Below are positions 28,164 through 36,720 of a stretch of 64,000 bases of DNA, in pieces. Within the stretch, counting starts at the first letter, position 1. Each line of letters starts with the position of its first letter. Below the pieces are notes generated by a model. It saw nothing but the letters and a program-made list of their open reading frames with translations, made no database searches and was not told where the DNA came from. Location of the stretch: assembly GCF_023715105.1 (NCBI RefSeq), contig NZ_JAMBNO010000018.1, forward strand, positions 1-64,000, in the 5' to 3' direction. The stretch comes from Hydrogenophaga intermedia. GTDB taxonomy: Bacteria; Pseudomonadota; Gammaproteobacteria; Burkholderiales; Burkholderiaceae_C. The position numbers were made by a program, and so were the translations under genes.

Positions 28164-31100
28164 ATGTGGTTCACCCAGGTCTCGCTGCGCAACCCGGTCT
28201 TTGCGACCATGGTGATGCTGGCCTTCGTGGTGCTGGGCGCTTTCTCGTACCAGCGTCTGCAGGTCGACCAGTTCCCGAACATCGACTTCCCGGTGGTGGT
28301 GGTGACCACCGCCTACCCCGGCGCCTCGCCCGAGATCGTGGAGAGCGAGGTCACCAAGAAGGTGGAGGAGGCTGTCAACGCCATCGCAGGCGTGAACACG
28401 CTCACCTCGCGCAGTTACGAGGGCAGCTCGGTGGTGATCATCGAGTTCCAGCTCACGGTCGACGGTCGCAAGGCCGCCGACGACGTACGCGAGCGCATCG
28501 GCATCCTGCGCCCGCTGCTGCGCGACGAGGTGGAAGAACCGCGCGTGCTGCGCTTCGACCCGGCCAGCCGCGCCATCTGGTCGGTGGCGGTGGTGCCCGA
28601 GGCGGTGAACGGCGCGCGCGCGCCCAGCCCGGTGGAACTCACCACCTGGGCCGAACAGGTGCTCAAGAAGCGGCTGGAGAACGTGCGCGGCGTGGGTGCC
28701 GTCAACCTGGTGGGCGGTACCGAGCGCGCCATCAACATCGAGCTCGACCCGGTGGCCATGCAGGCCCTGGGCGTGACGCCCGAGCAGGTGAACGCCGCGC
28801 TGCGCAGCGACAACCAGGACGTGCCGGTGGGCACGCTCAAGACGCGCGACGCCGAGCGCGTGGTGCAGGTGCTCTCGCGTGCACAGAACCCGCGCGACTT
28901 CGAAAACATCATCGTCACCCGCCGCGGCGGCACACCGGTGCGTCTGGGCCAGGTGGCGCGCGTGGTGGACGGCACGCAGGAGGTGGAGAGCCTGGCGCTC
29001 TACAACGGCCAGCGCACGCTGCTGCTGCAGGTGCAGAAATCGCAGGATGAAAACACCATCGCCGTGGTCGATGGCCTCAACGCCGCCATCCAGGCCGTGG
29101 GGCCCGAGTTGCCCGCGGGCGTGAAGCTCGAACCCATTGCCGACGGCTCGCGCCCGATCCGCGTGTCGGTGCAGAACGTGCGCCAGACCCTGATCGAGGG
29201 CGCCATCCTCACGGTGCTGATCGTCTTCCTGTTCCTCAACTCCTGGCGCTCCACCGTCATCACCGGGCTCACCCTGCCGATCGCGGTGATCGGCACCTTC
29301 TTCTTCATGAACCTGCTCGGGTTCACGATCAACATGATCACGCTGATGGCCCTCACGCTGTCGGTGGGCCTGCTGATCGACGACGCCATCGTCGTGCGCG
29401 AAAACATCGTGCGCCACGTGCAGATGGGCAAGAAGCCGTTCCAGGCCGCCATGGACGGCACGCAGGAGATCGGGCTGGCTGTGCTCGCCACCACGCTGTC
29501 GATCGTGGCGGTGTTCCTGCCCATCGGCTTCATGGGCGGCATCATCGGCAAGTTCTTCCACGAGTTCGGCATCACCATGGTGGCGGCCGTGCTGATCTCG
29601 ATGCTCGTGAGCTTCACGCTCGACCCGATGCTGTCCTCGGTGTGGCACGACCCGGCGATCGACGCGCACGGCAAGCCGCCCGGCAAGGGCCTGTACGACC
29701 GCACGCTGGGTCGCGTCACGCATTGGTTCGATCGCTTCCAGGACGACCTCGCCGAGGGTTATCAGGGCGCGCTGCGCTGGTCGCTCAAGCACAAGCTGGC
29801 CACGCTCGGGCTCGCGCTGGCCACCTTCGTCTCCAGCATCTTCATGCTGCCGCTGCTGGGCACCGAGTTCGTGCCCAAGGCCGATTTCTCCGAAACCTCG
29901 TTGAGTTTTCACACACCGGTGGGTTCGTCGATCCAGGCCACCGAAGCCAAGGCGCGCGAGGTGGAGTCCATCCTGCGCGAGTTCCCCGAGGTGCGCTACA
30001 CCCTGGCCACCATCAACACCGGCAACGCGCAGGGCCCCATGTACGCCAGCGTCTACGTGCGCCTGGTGGACCGCAAGGACCGCTCGCGAAATGCCGACGC
30101 CATGTCGGCCCTGCTGCGCGAACGCCTGCGCAGCGTGCCGGGCATCACCGTCACGCACGTGGGGCTGCTCGACGCCGTGGGCGGCAACAAGCAGATCGAG
30201 TTTTCGCTGCAGGGCGACGACCTGGGCGAGCTGGAGCGGCTCAGCCGCCTGGTGCGCGAGAAGCTCGAACCCATTGTCGGCCTGGTCGACCTCGACGCCA
30301 GCGTGAAGCCCGACAAACCCACGGTGGACGTGGTGCTCAACCGCGAGCTCGCTTCCGACCTCGGCCTGTCCACCGCCGCCGTGGGTGGCGCGCTGCGCAC
30401 CCTGGTGGCCGGCACCACGGTGGGCAACTGGCGCGCGCAGAACGGCGAGACCTACGACGTGATCGTGCGCCTGGCGCCGGACGCGCGCCAGCGCACCACC
30501 GACCTCGCTCAGCTGCCGCTCATGGTGGGCAGCGCGGCCGACGGCACCGCGCGCACGGTGCCGCTGTCGCAGGTGGCGCAGCTGGTGGAGACCACCGGTC
30601 CGAACCAGATCAACCGCAAGAACCTCAACCGCGAGGTGGCCTTCAACGCCAACGTCTATGGCCGATCGGCCGGCGAGGTCACGGCCGACATCCGCGCAGC
30701 GCTGGACGGCATCGCGCTGCCGCCGGGCTATCGCTACGAGTTCGGCGGCTCCACCAAGAACATGCAGGAATCCTTCAACTACGCGCTGTCGGCGCTGGCG
30801 CTGGCCATCATCTTCATCTACATGATCCTGGCCAGCCAGTTCCAGAGCTTCCTGCAGCCGCTCTCGCTCATGACCTCGCTGCCGCTCACGCTCATCGGCG
30901 TGGTGCTGGCGCTGCTGATGTTCGGCTCCACCATGAGCATGTTCTCCATCATCGGCATCGTGCTGCTCATGGGTCTGGTGACCAAGAACGCCATCCTGCT
31001 GGTGGACTTCGCCATCCGCGCCCGCGAAGGCCGCGCCGGCGGGCCCGCGCTGCCACGCGACGAGGCCCTGCTGCTGGCCGCCAAGGTGCGGCTGCGTCCG

Positions 31101-31343
31101 ATCCTCATGACCACGCTGGCCATGGTGTTCGGCATGGTGCCGCTGGCCTTTGCGCTCACCGAGGGCTCGGAGCAGCGCGCGCCCATGGGCCAGGCCGTCA
31201 TCGGCGGCGTCATCACCTCGTCGCTGCTGACGCTGGTGGTGGTGCCCGTGGTGTATGGCTACCTCGACGACTTCGCCGCCTGGTTGCGCCGCAAGGCGGG
31301 TCTGCCGCCCGCCTTCACCGCGCCGAGCGGGTCCGCCTCCTAA
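28164..31343 (+). CDS. RND-family multidrug efflux pump (AcrB/MdtB type)
   Basis: 1059 residues, full length. Twelve membrane segments surround two large periplasmic loops. The N terminus (MWFTQVSLRNPVFATMVMLAF) and NIDFPVVVVTTAYPGASPEIVE are typical of the hydrophobe/amphiphile efflux family. The proton-relay Asp pair lies in LLIDDAIVVREN (fourth membrane helix), and a conserved Lys-containing stretch is in LMGLVTKNAILLVDFA. It exports hydrophobic compounds across both membranes with the adaptor and TolC-like proteins in this operon. Its stop TAA forms part of a TAAAAT box for the next gene. Confidence 0.96.
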   Translation: MWFTQVSLRNPVFATMVMLAFVVLGAFSYQRLQVDQFPNIDFPVVVVTTAYPGASPEIVESEVTKKVEEAVNAIAGVNTLTSRSYEGSSVVIIEFQLTVDGRKAADDVRERIGILRPLLRDEVEEPRVLRFDPASRAIWSVAVVPEAVNGARAPSPVELTTWAEQVLKKRLENVRGVGAVNLVGGTERAINIELDPVAMQALGVTPEQVNAALRSDNQDVPVGTLKTRDAERVVQVLSRAQNPRDFENIIVTRRGGTPVRLGQVARVVDGTQEVESLALYNGQRTLLLQVQKSQDENTIAVVDGLNAAIQAVGPELPAGVKLEPIADGSRPIRVSVQNVRQTLIEGAILTVLIVFLFLNSWRSTVITGLTLPIAVIGTFFFMNLLGFTINMITLMALTLSVGLLIDDAIVVRENIVRHVQMGKKPFQAAMDGTQEIGLAVLATTLSIVAVFLPIGFMGGIIGKFFHEFGITMVAAVLISMLVSFTLDPMLSSVWHDPAIDAHGKPPGKGLYDRTLGRVTHWFDRFQDDLAEGYQGALRWSLKHKLATLGLALATFVSSIFMLPLLGTEFVPKADFSETSLSFHTPVGSSIQATEAKAREVESILREFPEVRYTLATINTGNAQGPMYASVYVRLVDRKDRSRNADAMSALLRERLRSVPGITVTHVGLLDAVGGNKQIEFSLQGDDLGELERLSRLVREKLEPIVGLVDLDASVKPDKPTVDVVLNRELASDLGLSTAAVGGALRTLVAGTTVGNWRAQNGETYDVIVRLAPDARQRTTDLAQLPLMVGSAADGTARTVPLSQVAQLVETTGPNQINRKNLNREVAFNANVYGRSAGEVTADIRAALDGIALPPGYRYEFGGSTKNMQESFNYALSALALAIIFIYMILASQFQSFLQPLSLMTSLPLTLIGVVLALLMFGSTMSMFSIIGIVLLMGLVTKNAILLVDFAIRAREGRAGGPALPRDEALLLAAKVRLRPILMTTLAMVFGMVPLAFALTEGSEQRAPMGQAVIGGVITSSLLTLVVVPVVYGYLDDFAAWLRRKAGLPPAFTAPSGSAS

Positions 31344-31353
31344 AATTTGCGGG
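31341..31353 (+). promoter_or_regulatory. TAAAAT-TTGCGGG box before the Pcm-like gene
   Basis: TAAAAT followed by TTGCGGG starts at the pump gene's stop codon and lies 41 bases before the next ATG. It is the same pattern as at 61261 and gives the methyltransferase, rhodanese and tolC genes a possible internal promoter. Confidence 0.45.
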
Positions 31354-31381
31354 TTTTGCCGAACACACCTGGAGAACCGAG

Positions 31382-32059
31382 ATGAACACCGCGATGAGCC
31401 TCGAGCAGGCCCGCTTCAACATGATCGAGCAACAGATCCGCCCCTGGGAGGTGCTCGACGCCCGCGTCCTCGACCTGCTGGCCCGCGTGCCGCGCGAGGC
31501 CTTCGTGCCCGAGGCGCACCGCGCCCTGGCCTTCGCCGACCTGGAACTGCCGCTGACCGGTGACGCCTGCATGCTGGCGCCGCGCGTGCAGGCTCGTCTG
31601 GTGCAGGACCTGGCGCTCCAGCCCACCGACAACGTGCTCGAGATCGGCACTGGCAGCGGCTACACCGCCGCCCTGCTCGCCAGCCTCTCGCAGCGTGTGG
31701 TCAGCATCGAGATCGACCCCGCGCTGGCCCGCGGCGCACGCGAGAACCTGCAGCGCGCCGGGATCGGCAACGTGCAGGTGCGCGAGGGCGATGCTTGCGC
31801 AAACGACTTCGCCCTGTGCCGCACCGACGCGCCGTTCAACGCCATCGTGCTGGGCGGCTCGGTCGCCGAGGTGCCGCCCGCGCTGCTGAGCCTGCTCGCC
31901 CCGGGCGGACGCCTGTTCGCGATCGTCGGCGAGGAACCGGTGATGCGCGCCACGCTCATCACGCGCCGCGCCGAGGCCGACTTCCACACCGCCCAGCCCT
32001 GGGACACGGTGGCACAGCGCTTGCGGAACTTCCCGGCGCCGTCGCGCTTCCGTTTCTGA
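31382..32059 (+). CDS. protein-L-isoaspartate O-methyltransferase-like protein
   Basis: 225 residues. It is a SAM-dependent methyltransferase of the Pcm family, with QIRPWEVLDARVLDLLARVPREAFVP at the start, motif I LEIGTGSGYTAALLAS (about residue 83) and VVSIEIDPALA. Family members repair isoaspartyl residues. The position directly before rhodanese and tolC is recalled from other Burkholderiales. The link to efflux is unexplained. Confidence 0.88.
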   Translation: MNTAMSLEQARFNMIEQQIRPWEVLDARVLDLLARVPREAFVPEAHRALAFADLELPLTGDACMLAPRVQARLVQDLALQPTDNVLEIGTGSGYTAALLASLSQRVVSIEIDPALARGARENLQRAGIGNVQVREGDACANDFALCRTDAPFNAIVLGGSVAEVPPALLSLLAPGGRLFAIVGEEPVMRATLITRRAEADFHTAQPWDTVAQRLRNFPAPSRFRF

Positions 32060-32072
32060 GCCGACGCGCACC

Positions 32073-32417
32073 ATGCAGGCCATCACCCCCGCCCAGCTCG
32101 ACGACTGGGTCCGCCAGCACCAGACGGACGGCGCCGCGCTGCCCGTGGTGCTCGACGTGCGCGAGCCCTGGGAGCTGCAGACCGCCAGCGTCACACCGCA
32201 AGGCTTCGAGCTCGTGCACATGCCGATGCGCAGCATTCCGCAACGCCTGGGCGAGCTCGACCCCGAACGGCCCATCGCCTGCCTGTGCCACCACGGTGCG
32301 CGCAGTGCGCAGGTCACGCACTTCCTGACGAACCAGGGCTTCACCCAGGTCGTCAACATCCATGGCGGTATCGACCTGTGGTCGCGCGAGCGCGACCCCT
32401 CGGTACCGCTCTACTGA
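32073..32417 (+). CDS. rhodanese-domain protein
   Basis: 114 residues, a single rhodanese domain. The active-site loop is CLCHHGARS, with the catalytic Cys at about residue 71 in the usual CxxGxRS-like position. It is a small cytoplasmic protein that may transfer sulfane sulfur. It lies between the Pcm-like gene and tolC, 13 bases after the former. Confidence 0.88.
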   Translation: MQAITPAQLDDWVRQHQTDGAALPVVLDVREPWELQTASVTPQGFELVHMPMRSIPQRLGELDPERPIACLCHHGARSAQVTHFLTNQGFTQVVNIHGGIDLWSRERDPSVPLY

Positions 32418-32442
32418 CCATCCCCGCCCAAGGACCCCGACC

Positions 32443-33843
32443 ATGCACGCCGCCCTGCCCGACCGCCGCCCCGCCCGACGACGACTGCATCCGCTCGTGC
32501 TGGCCGCCTGCCTGGCCCTGGGCGGCATGTCGGCGGCGCAAGCGCAGAGCCTGGCCGAGCTGTTCGAGGCCGCGCGCGGCTACGACGCCACTTACCTGGC
32601 CGCGCGCTCGCAGTACGACGCCAACCTGGCGCAGTCCGCGCAGGCGCGTGCCGGGTTGCTGCCCGAGGTGGGCCTGGGTGCCGGCGCCAACTGGAGCCGC
32701 CGCGACAGCAACAACAACCTGCTCGACGGCACGAGCAACAGCCAGAACGTCACGCTCTCGGCCAGCCAGCCGCTCTACCGCCCCGCCAACAAGCTCGCCA
32801 ACTACCAGGCCCAGCTGTCGATCGACATCGCCCAGGCCCAGCTCACGCAGGCCGAGCAGGACCTGATCATCCGCACCTCGCAGGCCTACTTTGACGTGCT
32901 CGCGGCGCAGGACACGCTGACCTTCGTGCGTGCGCAGAAAACCGCCGTGGCCGAGCAGCTGGCCGCCGCACGGCGCAACTTCGAGGTCGGCACCGCGACC
33001 GTGACCGACGCCCGCGAGGCGCAAGCCAGCTTCGACCTGGTGGTCGCGCAGGAAATCGCTTCGGAAAACGACCTGCGCGTCAAGCGCCTGGCACTTGACC
33101 AGCTGGTGGGCCGCAGCGGGGTCACGCCGCGCCCGCTGGCCGCCCCCGTGAACCTGCCGCCGCTGCAGCCCGCCGAGCCGCAGGCCTGGCTCGAGCGCGC
33201 CGGCGAGAACCACCCCACCGTGCTGCAGGCGCGTCGCAACCTGGAGATCGCACAGCTCGAAACACAGCGTGCCGAGGCGGGTCACAAGCCCACGCTGGAC
33301 CTCGTGGGCCAGTACCAGGTCAGCCGCGCACCCTCGAGCATCCAGGGCATCCCGGGCAACGTGCGCAACAACAACGCCAGCGTCGTCCAGGGCATCCCGG
33401 GCAACGTGCGCAACAACAACGCCAGCGTCGGCCTGCAATTCAACCTGCCGCTGTTCGCGGGCTTCGCGATCCAGAACCGTGTGAAGCAGACGCTCGCGCT
33501 GGAGGAAAAGGCCCGCGCCGATCTCGAATCGGCGCGCCGCGGTGTCGACCTCGCCACGCGCAGCGCCTTCTTCGGTGTGGTCTCGGGCCAGGGCCAGGTC
33601 AAGGCGCTGGAAGCCGCCGAAGCGTCCAGCCAGAGCGCGCTCGAAGCCAACCAACTCGGATACCAGGTCGGCGTTCGCATCAACATCGACGTGCTCAACG
33701 CCCAGAGTCAGCTGTTCCAGACCAAGCGCGACCTCGCGCAGGCGCGCTACAACGTGCTCCTGGGCACGCTGCGGCTGAAGCAGGCGAGCGGAGAGCTCAC
33801 GCCCACGGATCTGCAGCCGGTGGATGCGCTGCTGGCGCGCTGA
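32443..33843 (+). CDS. tolC: TolC-family outer membrane channel protein
   Basis: 466 residues. A signal peptide ends near residue 35 (LVLAACLALGGMSAAQAQ). It has the two repeated OEP halves of TolC: SLAELFEAARGYDATYLAARSQYD starts the first and LERAGENHPTVLQARRNLEIAQ the second, with long coiled-coil helices. It completes the RND tripartite pump. A perfect 45-bp tandem duplication at 33341-33430 adds 15 residues in the second half, just before a barrel strand (VGLQFNLPLFAG). The ATG at 32443 is chosen because it begins the signal peptide. Confidence 0.93.
   Translation: MHAALPDRRPARRRLHPLVLAACLALGGMSAAQAQSLAELFEAARGYDATYLAARSQYDANLAQSAQARAGLLPEVGLGAGANWSRRDSNNNLLDGTSNSQNVTLSASQPLYRPANKLANYQAQLSIDIAQAQLTQAEQDLIIRTSQAYFDVLAAQDTLTFVRAQKTAVAEQLAAARRNFEVGTATVTDAREAQASFDLVVAQEIASENDLRVKRLALDQLVGRSGVTPRPLAAPVNLPPLQPAEPQAWLERAGENHPTVLQARRNLEIAQLETQRAEAGHKPTLDLVGQYQVSRAPSSIQGIPGNVRNNNASVVQGIPGNVRNNNASVGLQFNLPLFAGFAIQNRVKQTLALEEKARADLESARRGVDLATRSAFFGVVSGQGQVKALEAAEASSQSALEANQLGYQVGVRINIDVLNAQSQLFQTKRDLAQARYNVLLGTLRLKQASGELTPTDLQPVDALLAR
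33341..33430 (+). repeat. perfect 45-bp tandem duplication inside tolC
   Basis: Unit 1 (33341-33385) and unit 2 (33386-33430) are identical over all 45 bases and each encodes V/IQGIPGNVRNNNASV. Identity at every third position shows the duplication is recent. It keeps the frame. The segment lies at a loop before an outer-membrane strand, where length change is tolerated. Confidence 0.95.
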
Positions 33844-33889
33844 GGCAGCCAGCGCGGGCGGGGCGGCCCGACCCGCGAGCCAGAACCGA

Positions 33890-33901
33890 TAAACTCCCGC
33901 G
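33890..33901 (+). promoter_or_regulatory. TAAACT-CCCGCG box before a glycosyltransferase gene
   Basis: TAAACT CCCGCG immediately precedes the ATG at 33902. It resembles the -10/discriminator pattern seen at 31341 and 61261. If used, the transcript would be nearly leaderless. Confidence 0.35.
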
Positions 33902-34672
33902 ATGCCCGCCCAACCCCCCTCCGGAGACGACGTGCAAGCCGTCAACGTGCTGTGCATCAAATGGGGCCGCAAGTACGGCCCCGAATACGTCAACAAGCTC
34001 CACAGCATGGTGTCGCGGCACCTGCAGCGGCCGTTCCGCTTTGTCTGCCTCACCGACGACGGTACCGGCATCGATCCGTCCATCGAAGTCAAGCCGATCC
34101 CGGCCGTGGGGTTCGACGAATTCGACCAGCGCAAACCCTGGACCTTCGGTCACGGCTGGCTCAAGCTCACGAGCTTTGCCGATCCGCTGTACGACCTGAA
34201 GGGCCGCACGCTCTTCCTCGACCTCGACATCGTCATCGTCGACAGCCTGGATCCGTTCTTCGATGAGCCGGGCGAGTTCATCGTGATCAAGGAATGGGAC
34301 AAGCAGGACGGCACAGGCAACACCTCGTGCTACCTCTACACGATCGGCGCCCACACCGACGCGCTCGAACATCTCAAGCGCGGCTACCCGCAGTCCATCG
34401 CTGACGTGCGCAACGAGCAGGAATACATCACCGGCTTCCTGGGCCGCCAGGGCAAGGTGCGCTACTGGCCCGAGGGCTGGTGCGTGAGCTTCAAGCGCCA
34501 TTGCATGCGCCGTGGCCTCATGGGCTGGTTCCAGCCACCGGTGATTCCACCGGGCGCGCGGATCATCGCTTTCCACGGCAAACCCAATCCGCCCGACGCC
34601 ATCGCCGGCGTGAGCGGCAAGTGGTACCGGCGCGTGCTACCCACGCAATGGGTGGCCGACCACTGGCGTTGA
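33902..34672 (+). CDS. glycosyltransferase-like protein of the LPS region
   Basis: 256 residues. LFLDLDIVIVDSLDPFF (about residues 102-118) supplies the DxD-like metal and sugar-nucleotide site of GT-A enzymes, with VNVLCIKWGRKYGPEYVNKL at the N terminus and HGKPNPPDAI near the end. No membrane segment is seen. It is the first gene of a run of LPS genes. The acceptor sugar is unknown. Confidence 0.75.
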   Translation: MPAQPPSGDDVQAVNVLCIKWGRKYGPEYVNKLHSMVSRHLQRPFRFVCLTDDGTGIDPSIEVKPIPAVGFDEFDQRKPWTFGHGWLKLTSFADPLYDLKGRTLFLDLDIVIVDSLDPFFDEPGEFIVIKEWDKQDGTGNTSCYLYTIGAHTDALEHLKRGYPQSIADVRNEQEYITGFLGRQGKVRYWPEGWCVSFKRHCMRRGLMGWFQPPVIPPGARIIAFHGKPNPPDAIAGVSGKWYRRVLPTQWVADHWR

Positions 34673-36720
34673 GCCCGCCGCGCGCCACCGCCGCGCTGCG
34701 CGCCTGGCGGCTGCTCATGCGCGGACTCGCGCTCCCCCTGCTGGGCTGGTTCTGGTGGCGCGGTCGGCGCGAGCCAGGCTACCGCGAACGGCTGCGCGAA
34801 CGGCTGGGTTTCATCCCGGTAGAGCCACGCCACATGGGCGGCCTGTGGCTGCACGCCGCCTCGTTGGGTGAGGTGCAGGCCGCGCGGCCCTTGATCGAAG
34901 CCTTGCTGCAGGAATGGCCGGACCACACGATCGTGGTCACCACACAGACACCCACCGGCCTGGGCGCCTTGCGTGCCGCCTGGGGGGATCGCATCGCGCA
35001 CCGTTACGCGCCGCTCGACACGCCGGGCGCGGTGAGCCGCTTTCTGGACCGCCTGCAACCGCAGGCGCTGGTGCTGATCGAGCGCGAACTCTGGCCGCAG
35101 TGGCTGTTCGCCTGCGCCGATCGGGCCATGCCGCTGGTGCTGTTGAACGCGCGCCTCACCGAGGCTGCGGCGCGCCGCTACCAACGATGGCGGGGCGTGA
35201 TGGCCCACGCCTGGCCGCGCCTGCAGGTGGCCGCGGTCGACGCGGCCAGCGGCACGCGGTTCGCGGCGCTCGGTGTGCCAGCGTCGCAACTGGCCGTGAG
35301 CGGCAACCTCAAGTTCGACATCGCCCCACCAGCCAACCTGCCACCTCTGCCGCCCGATCTGCAGGGCCGCCCACTGGTGGTGGCGGGCAGCACCCACGAA
35401 GGCGACGAGGCCGTGTGGCTGACGGCCTGGCAGGCCATCGCCAGGACGCATCCCGACGCGTTGCTGGTGCTGGTACCACGCCACCCGCAGCGCTTTGACG
35501 ACGTGTCGCAGGCGCTGAGCCGCGCTGGCTGGGCCCACGCGCGGCGCAGCCGCGGTGAGGCGGTGCGCGCCGAACACCACGTGCTGCTGGCCGACACCAT
35601 GGGCGAGCTGCTGTTCTGGTACCGCCACGCGGCGTTGTGCTTCGTGGGGGGCACGCTTGCGCCCGTGGGCGGGCACAACCCCCTGGAGCCCTTGTCGCTG
35701 GGGCAGCCCGTGTTGTTCGGCCCGCACACGCACAACGCGCCCGCGCTGTTCGACGAGGCTGCGCAATCGGGAGCCGGCCTGTGCGTGGACGATGCCGCGA
35801 CGCTGCAAGCCGCCGTCACACAGGCACTGGCAAACCCCGCTGGCTGGATGGCGCGCGGCAAAGCCGCGCAGGCACTGATGGCGCGCCACCGCGGTGCGAC
35901 CGCGCGTTGCCTGAGCACGTTGCACGCAGCCATCGGGTTGGTGCGAGCGCAACGCCTTTGCAACGTGGTGGCCGGCACGCTCGACGACGGCAGCATCGTG
36001 TGGCGCGATCCCGCGCGTGCGGCCACTCTGTCACCCCGTGATTTCGCGCCGCCCGCGGACAAGGCGGGCGATGCACCGCAGGCGTCCGCGCAAGCCGTGC
36101 AACGCCTGGCCACTGGCAGCGGTCGCGGACAGGCCGCGCTGGTGCCCTCGCCCTTGGGCGCGTACGTGCTGCGCCACTACCGCCGCGGTGGCCTGGTGGC
36201 ACGCCTGAGCGACGATCGCTTCGCCCACGAACCCGTGCACCGCGGCCGCGCCATGCGCGAATTCGCGCTGCTGCGCCTGATGCAGGCCTGGGATCTGCCC
36301 GTGCCCGCACCCGTGGCCGCCAGGCACCATCCTCACGCCTTCAGCTACAGCGCCGACATCGCCGTGGCGTGGCTGCCCGGCACGCGCAACCTCGTGCAAT
36401 GCCTGCGCGAGGCGCGACCCACACCCGACACCTGGGCGGCTCTGGGCGATGCGATTCGACAGCTGCACGCGCGCCAGATCTTCCACGCCGACCTCAACGC
36501 CCACAACCTGCTGCTCGACACCCAGGGCCAGGCCTGGGTGGTGGATTTCGACAAATGCGAACGCCGACCCGGTGACGAATGGAAAGCCACCAATCTGGCC
36601 CGCCTGCTGCGCTCGCTGCGCAAGGAAGCGAAGCGCGAGCCGGTGTTTCATTGGCATGAAGACGACTGGGCCTTGCTGAACAAGGCATACCGGACGCACC
36701 GGGAGCCGGAATCCACATGA
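34648..36720 (+). CDS. waaA: fused Kdo transferase (WaaA) and Kdo kinase (KdkA)
   Basis: 690 residues in one frame. Residues about 25-430 are a complete WaaA/KdtA Kdo transferase: a membrane anchor, WLHAASLGEVQAARPL with the catalytic Glu, TTQTPTGLGAL, STHEGDEAVW, LVPRHPQRF and FVGGTLAPVGGHNPLEP. Residues about 445-690 match KdkA, the Kdo kinase: GAYVLRHYRRGGLVARL, REFALLRLMQAWDLPVPAPVAAR, and the kinase loop IFHADLNAHNLLLD followed by VVDFDKCER. No stop separates them. The start is uncertain: ATG 34648 overlaps the previous gene, and TTG 34669 overlaps its stop as TTGA. It acts at the inner membrane on lipid A. Confidence 0.9.
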   Translation: MGGRPLALSPPRATAALRAWRLLMRGLALPLLGWFWWRGRREPGYRERLRERLGFIPVEPRHMGGLWLHAASLGEVQAARPLIEALLQEWPDHTIVVTTQTPTGLGALRAAWGDRIAHRYAPLDTPGAVSRFLDRLQPQALVLIERELWPQWLFACADRAMPLVLLNARLTEAAARRYQRWRGVMAHAWPRLQVAAVDAASGTRFAALGVPASQLAVSGNLKFDIAPPANLPPLPPDLQGRPLVVAGSTHEGDEAVWLTAWQAIARTHPDALLVLVPRHPQRFDDVSQALSRAGWAHARRSRGEAVRAEHHVLLADTMGELLFWYRHAALCFVGGTLAPVGGHNPLEPLSLGQPVLFGPHTHNAPALFDEAAQSGAGLCVDDAATLQAAVTQALANPAGWMARGKAAQALMARHRGATARCLSTLHAAIGLVRAQRLCNVVAGTLDDGSIVWRDPARAATLSPRDFAPPADKAGDAPQASAQAVQRLATGSGRGQAALVPSPLGAYVLRHYRRGGLVARLSDDRFAHEPVHRGRAMREFALLRLMQAWDLPVPAPVAARHHPHAFSYSADIAVAWLPGTRNLVQCLREARPTPDTWAALGDAIRQLHARQIFHADLNAHNLLLDTQGQAWVVDFDKCERRPGDEWKATNLARLLRSLRKEAKREPVFHWHEDDWALLNKAYRTHREPEST

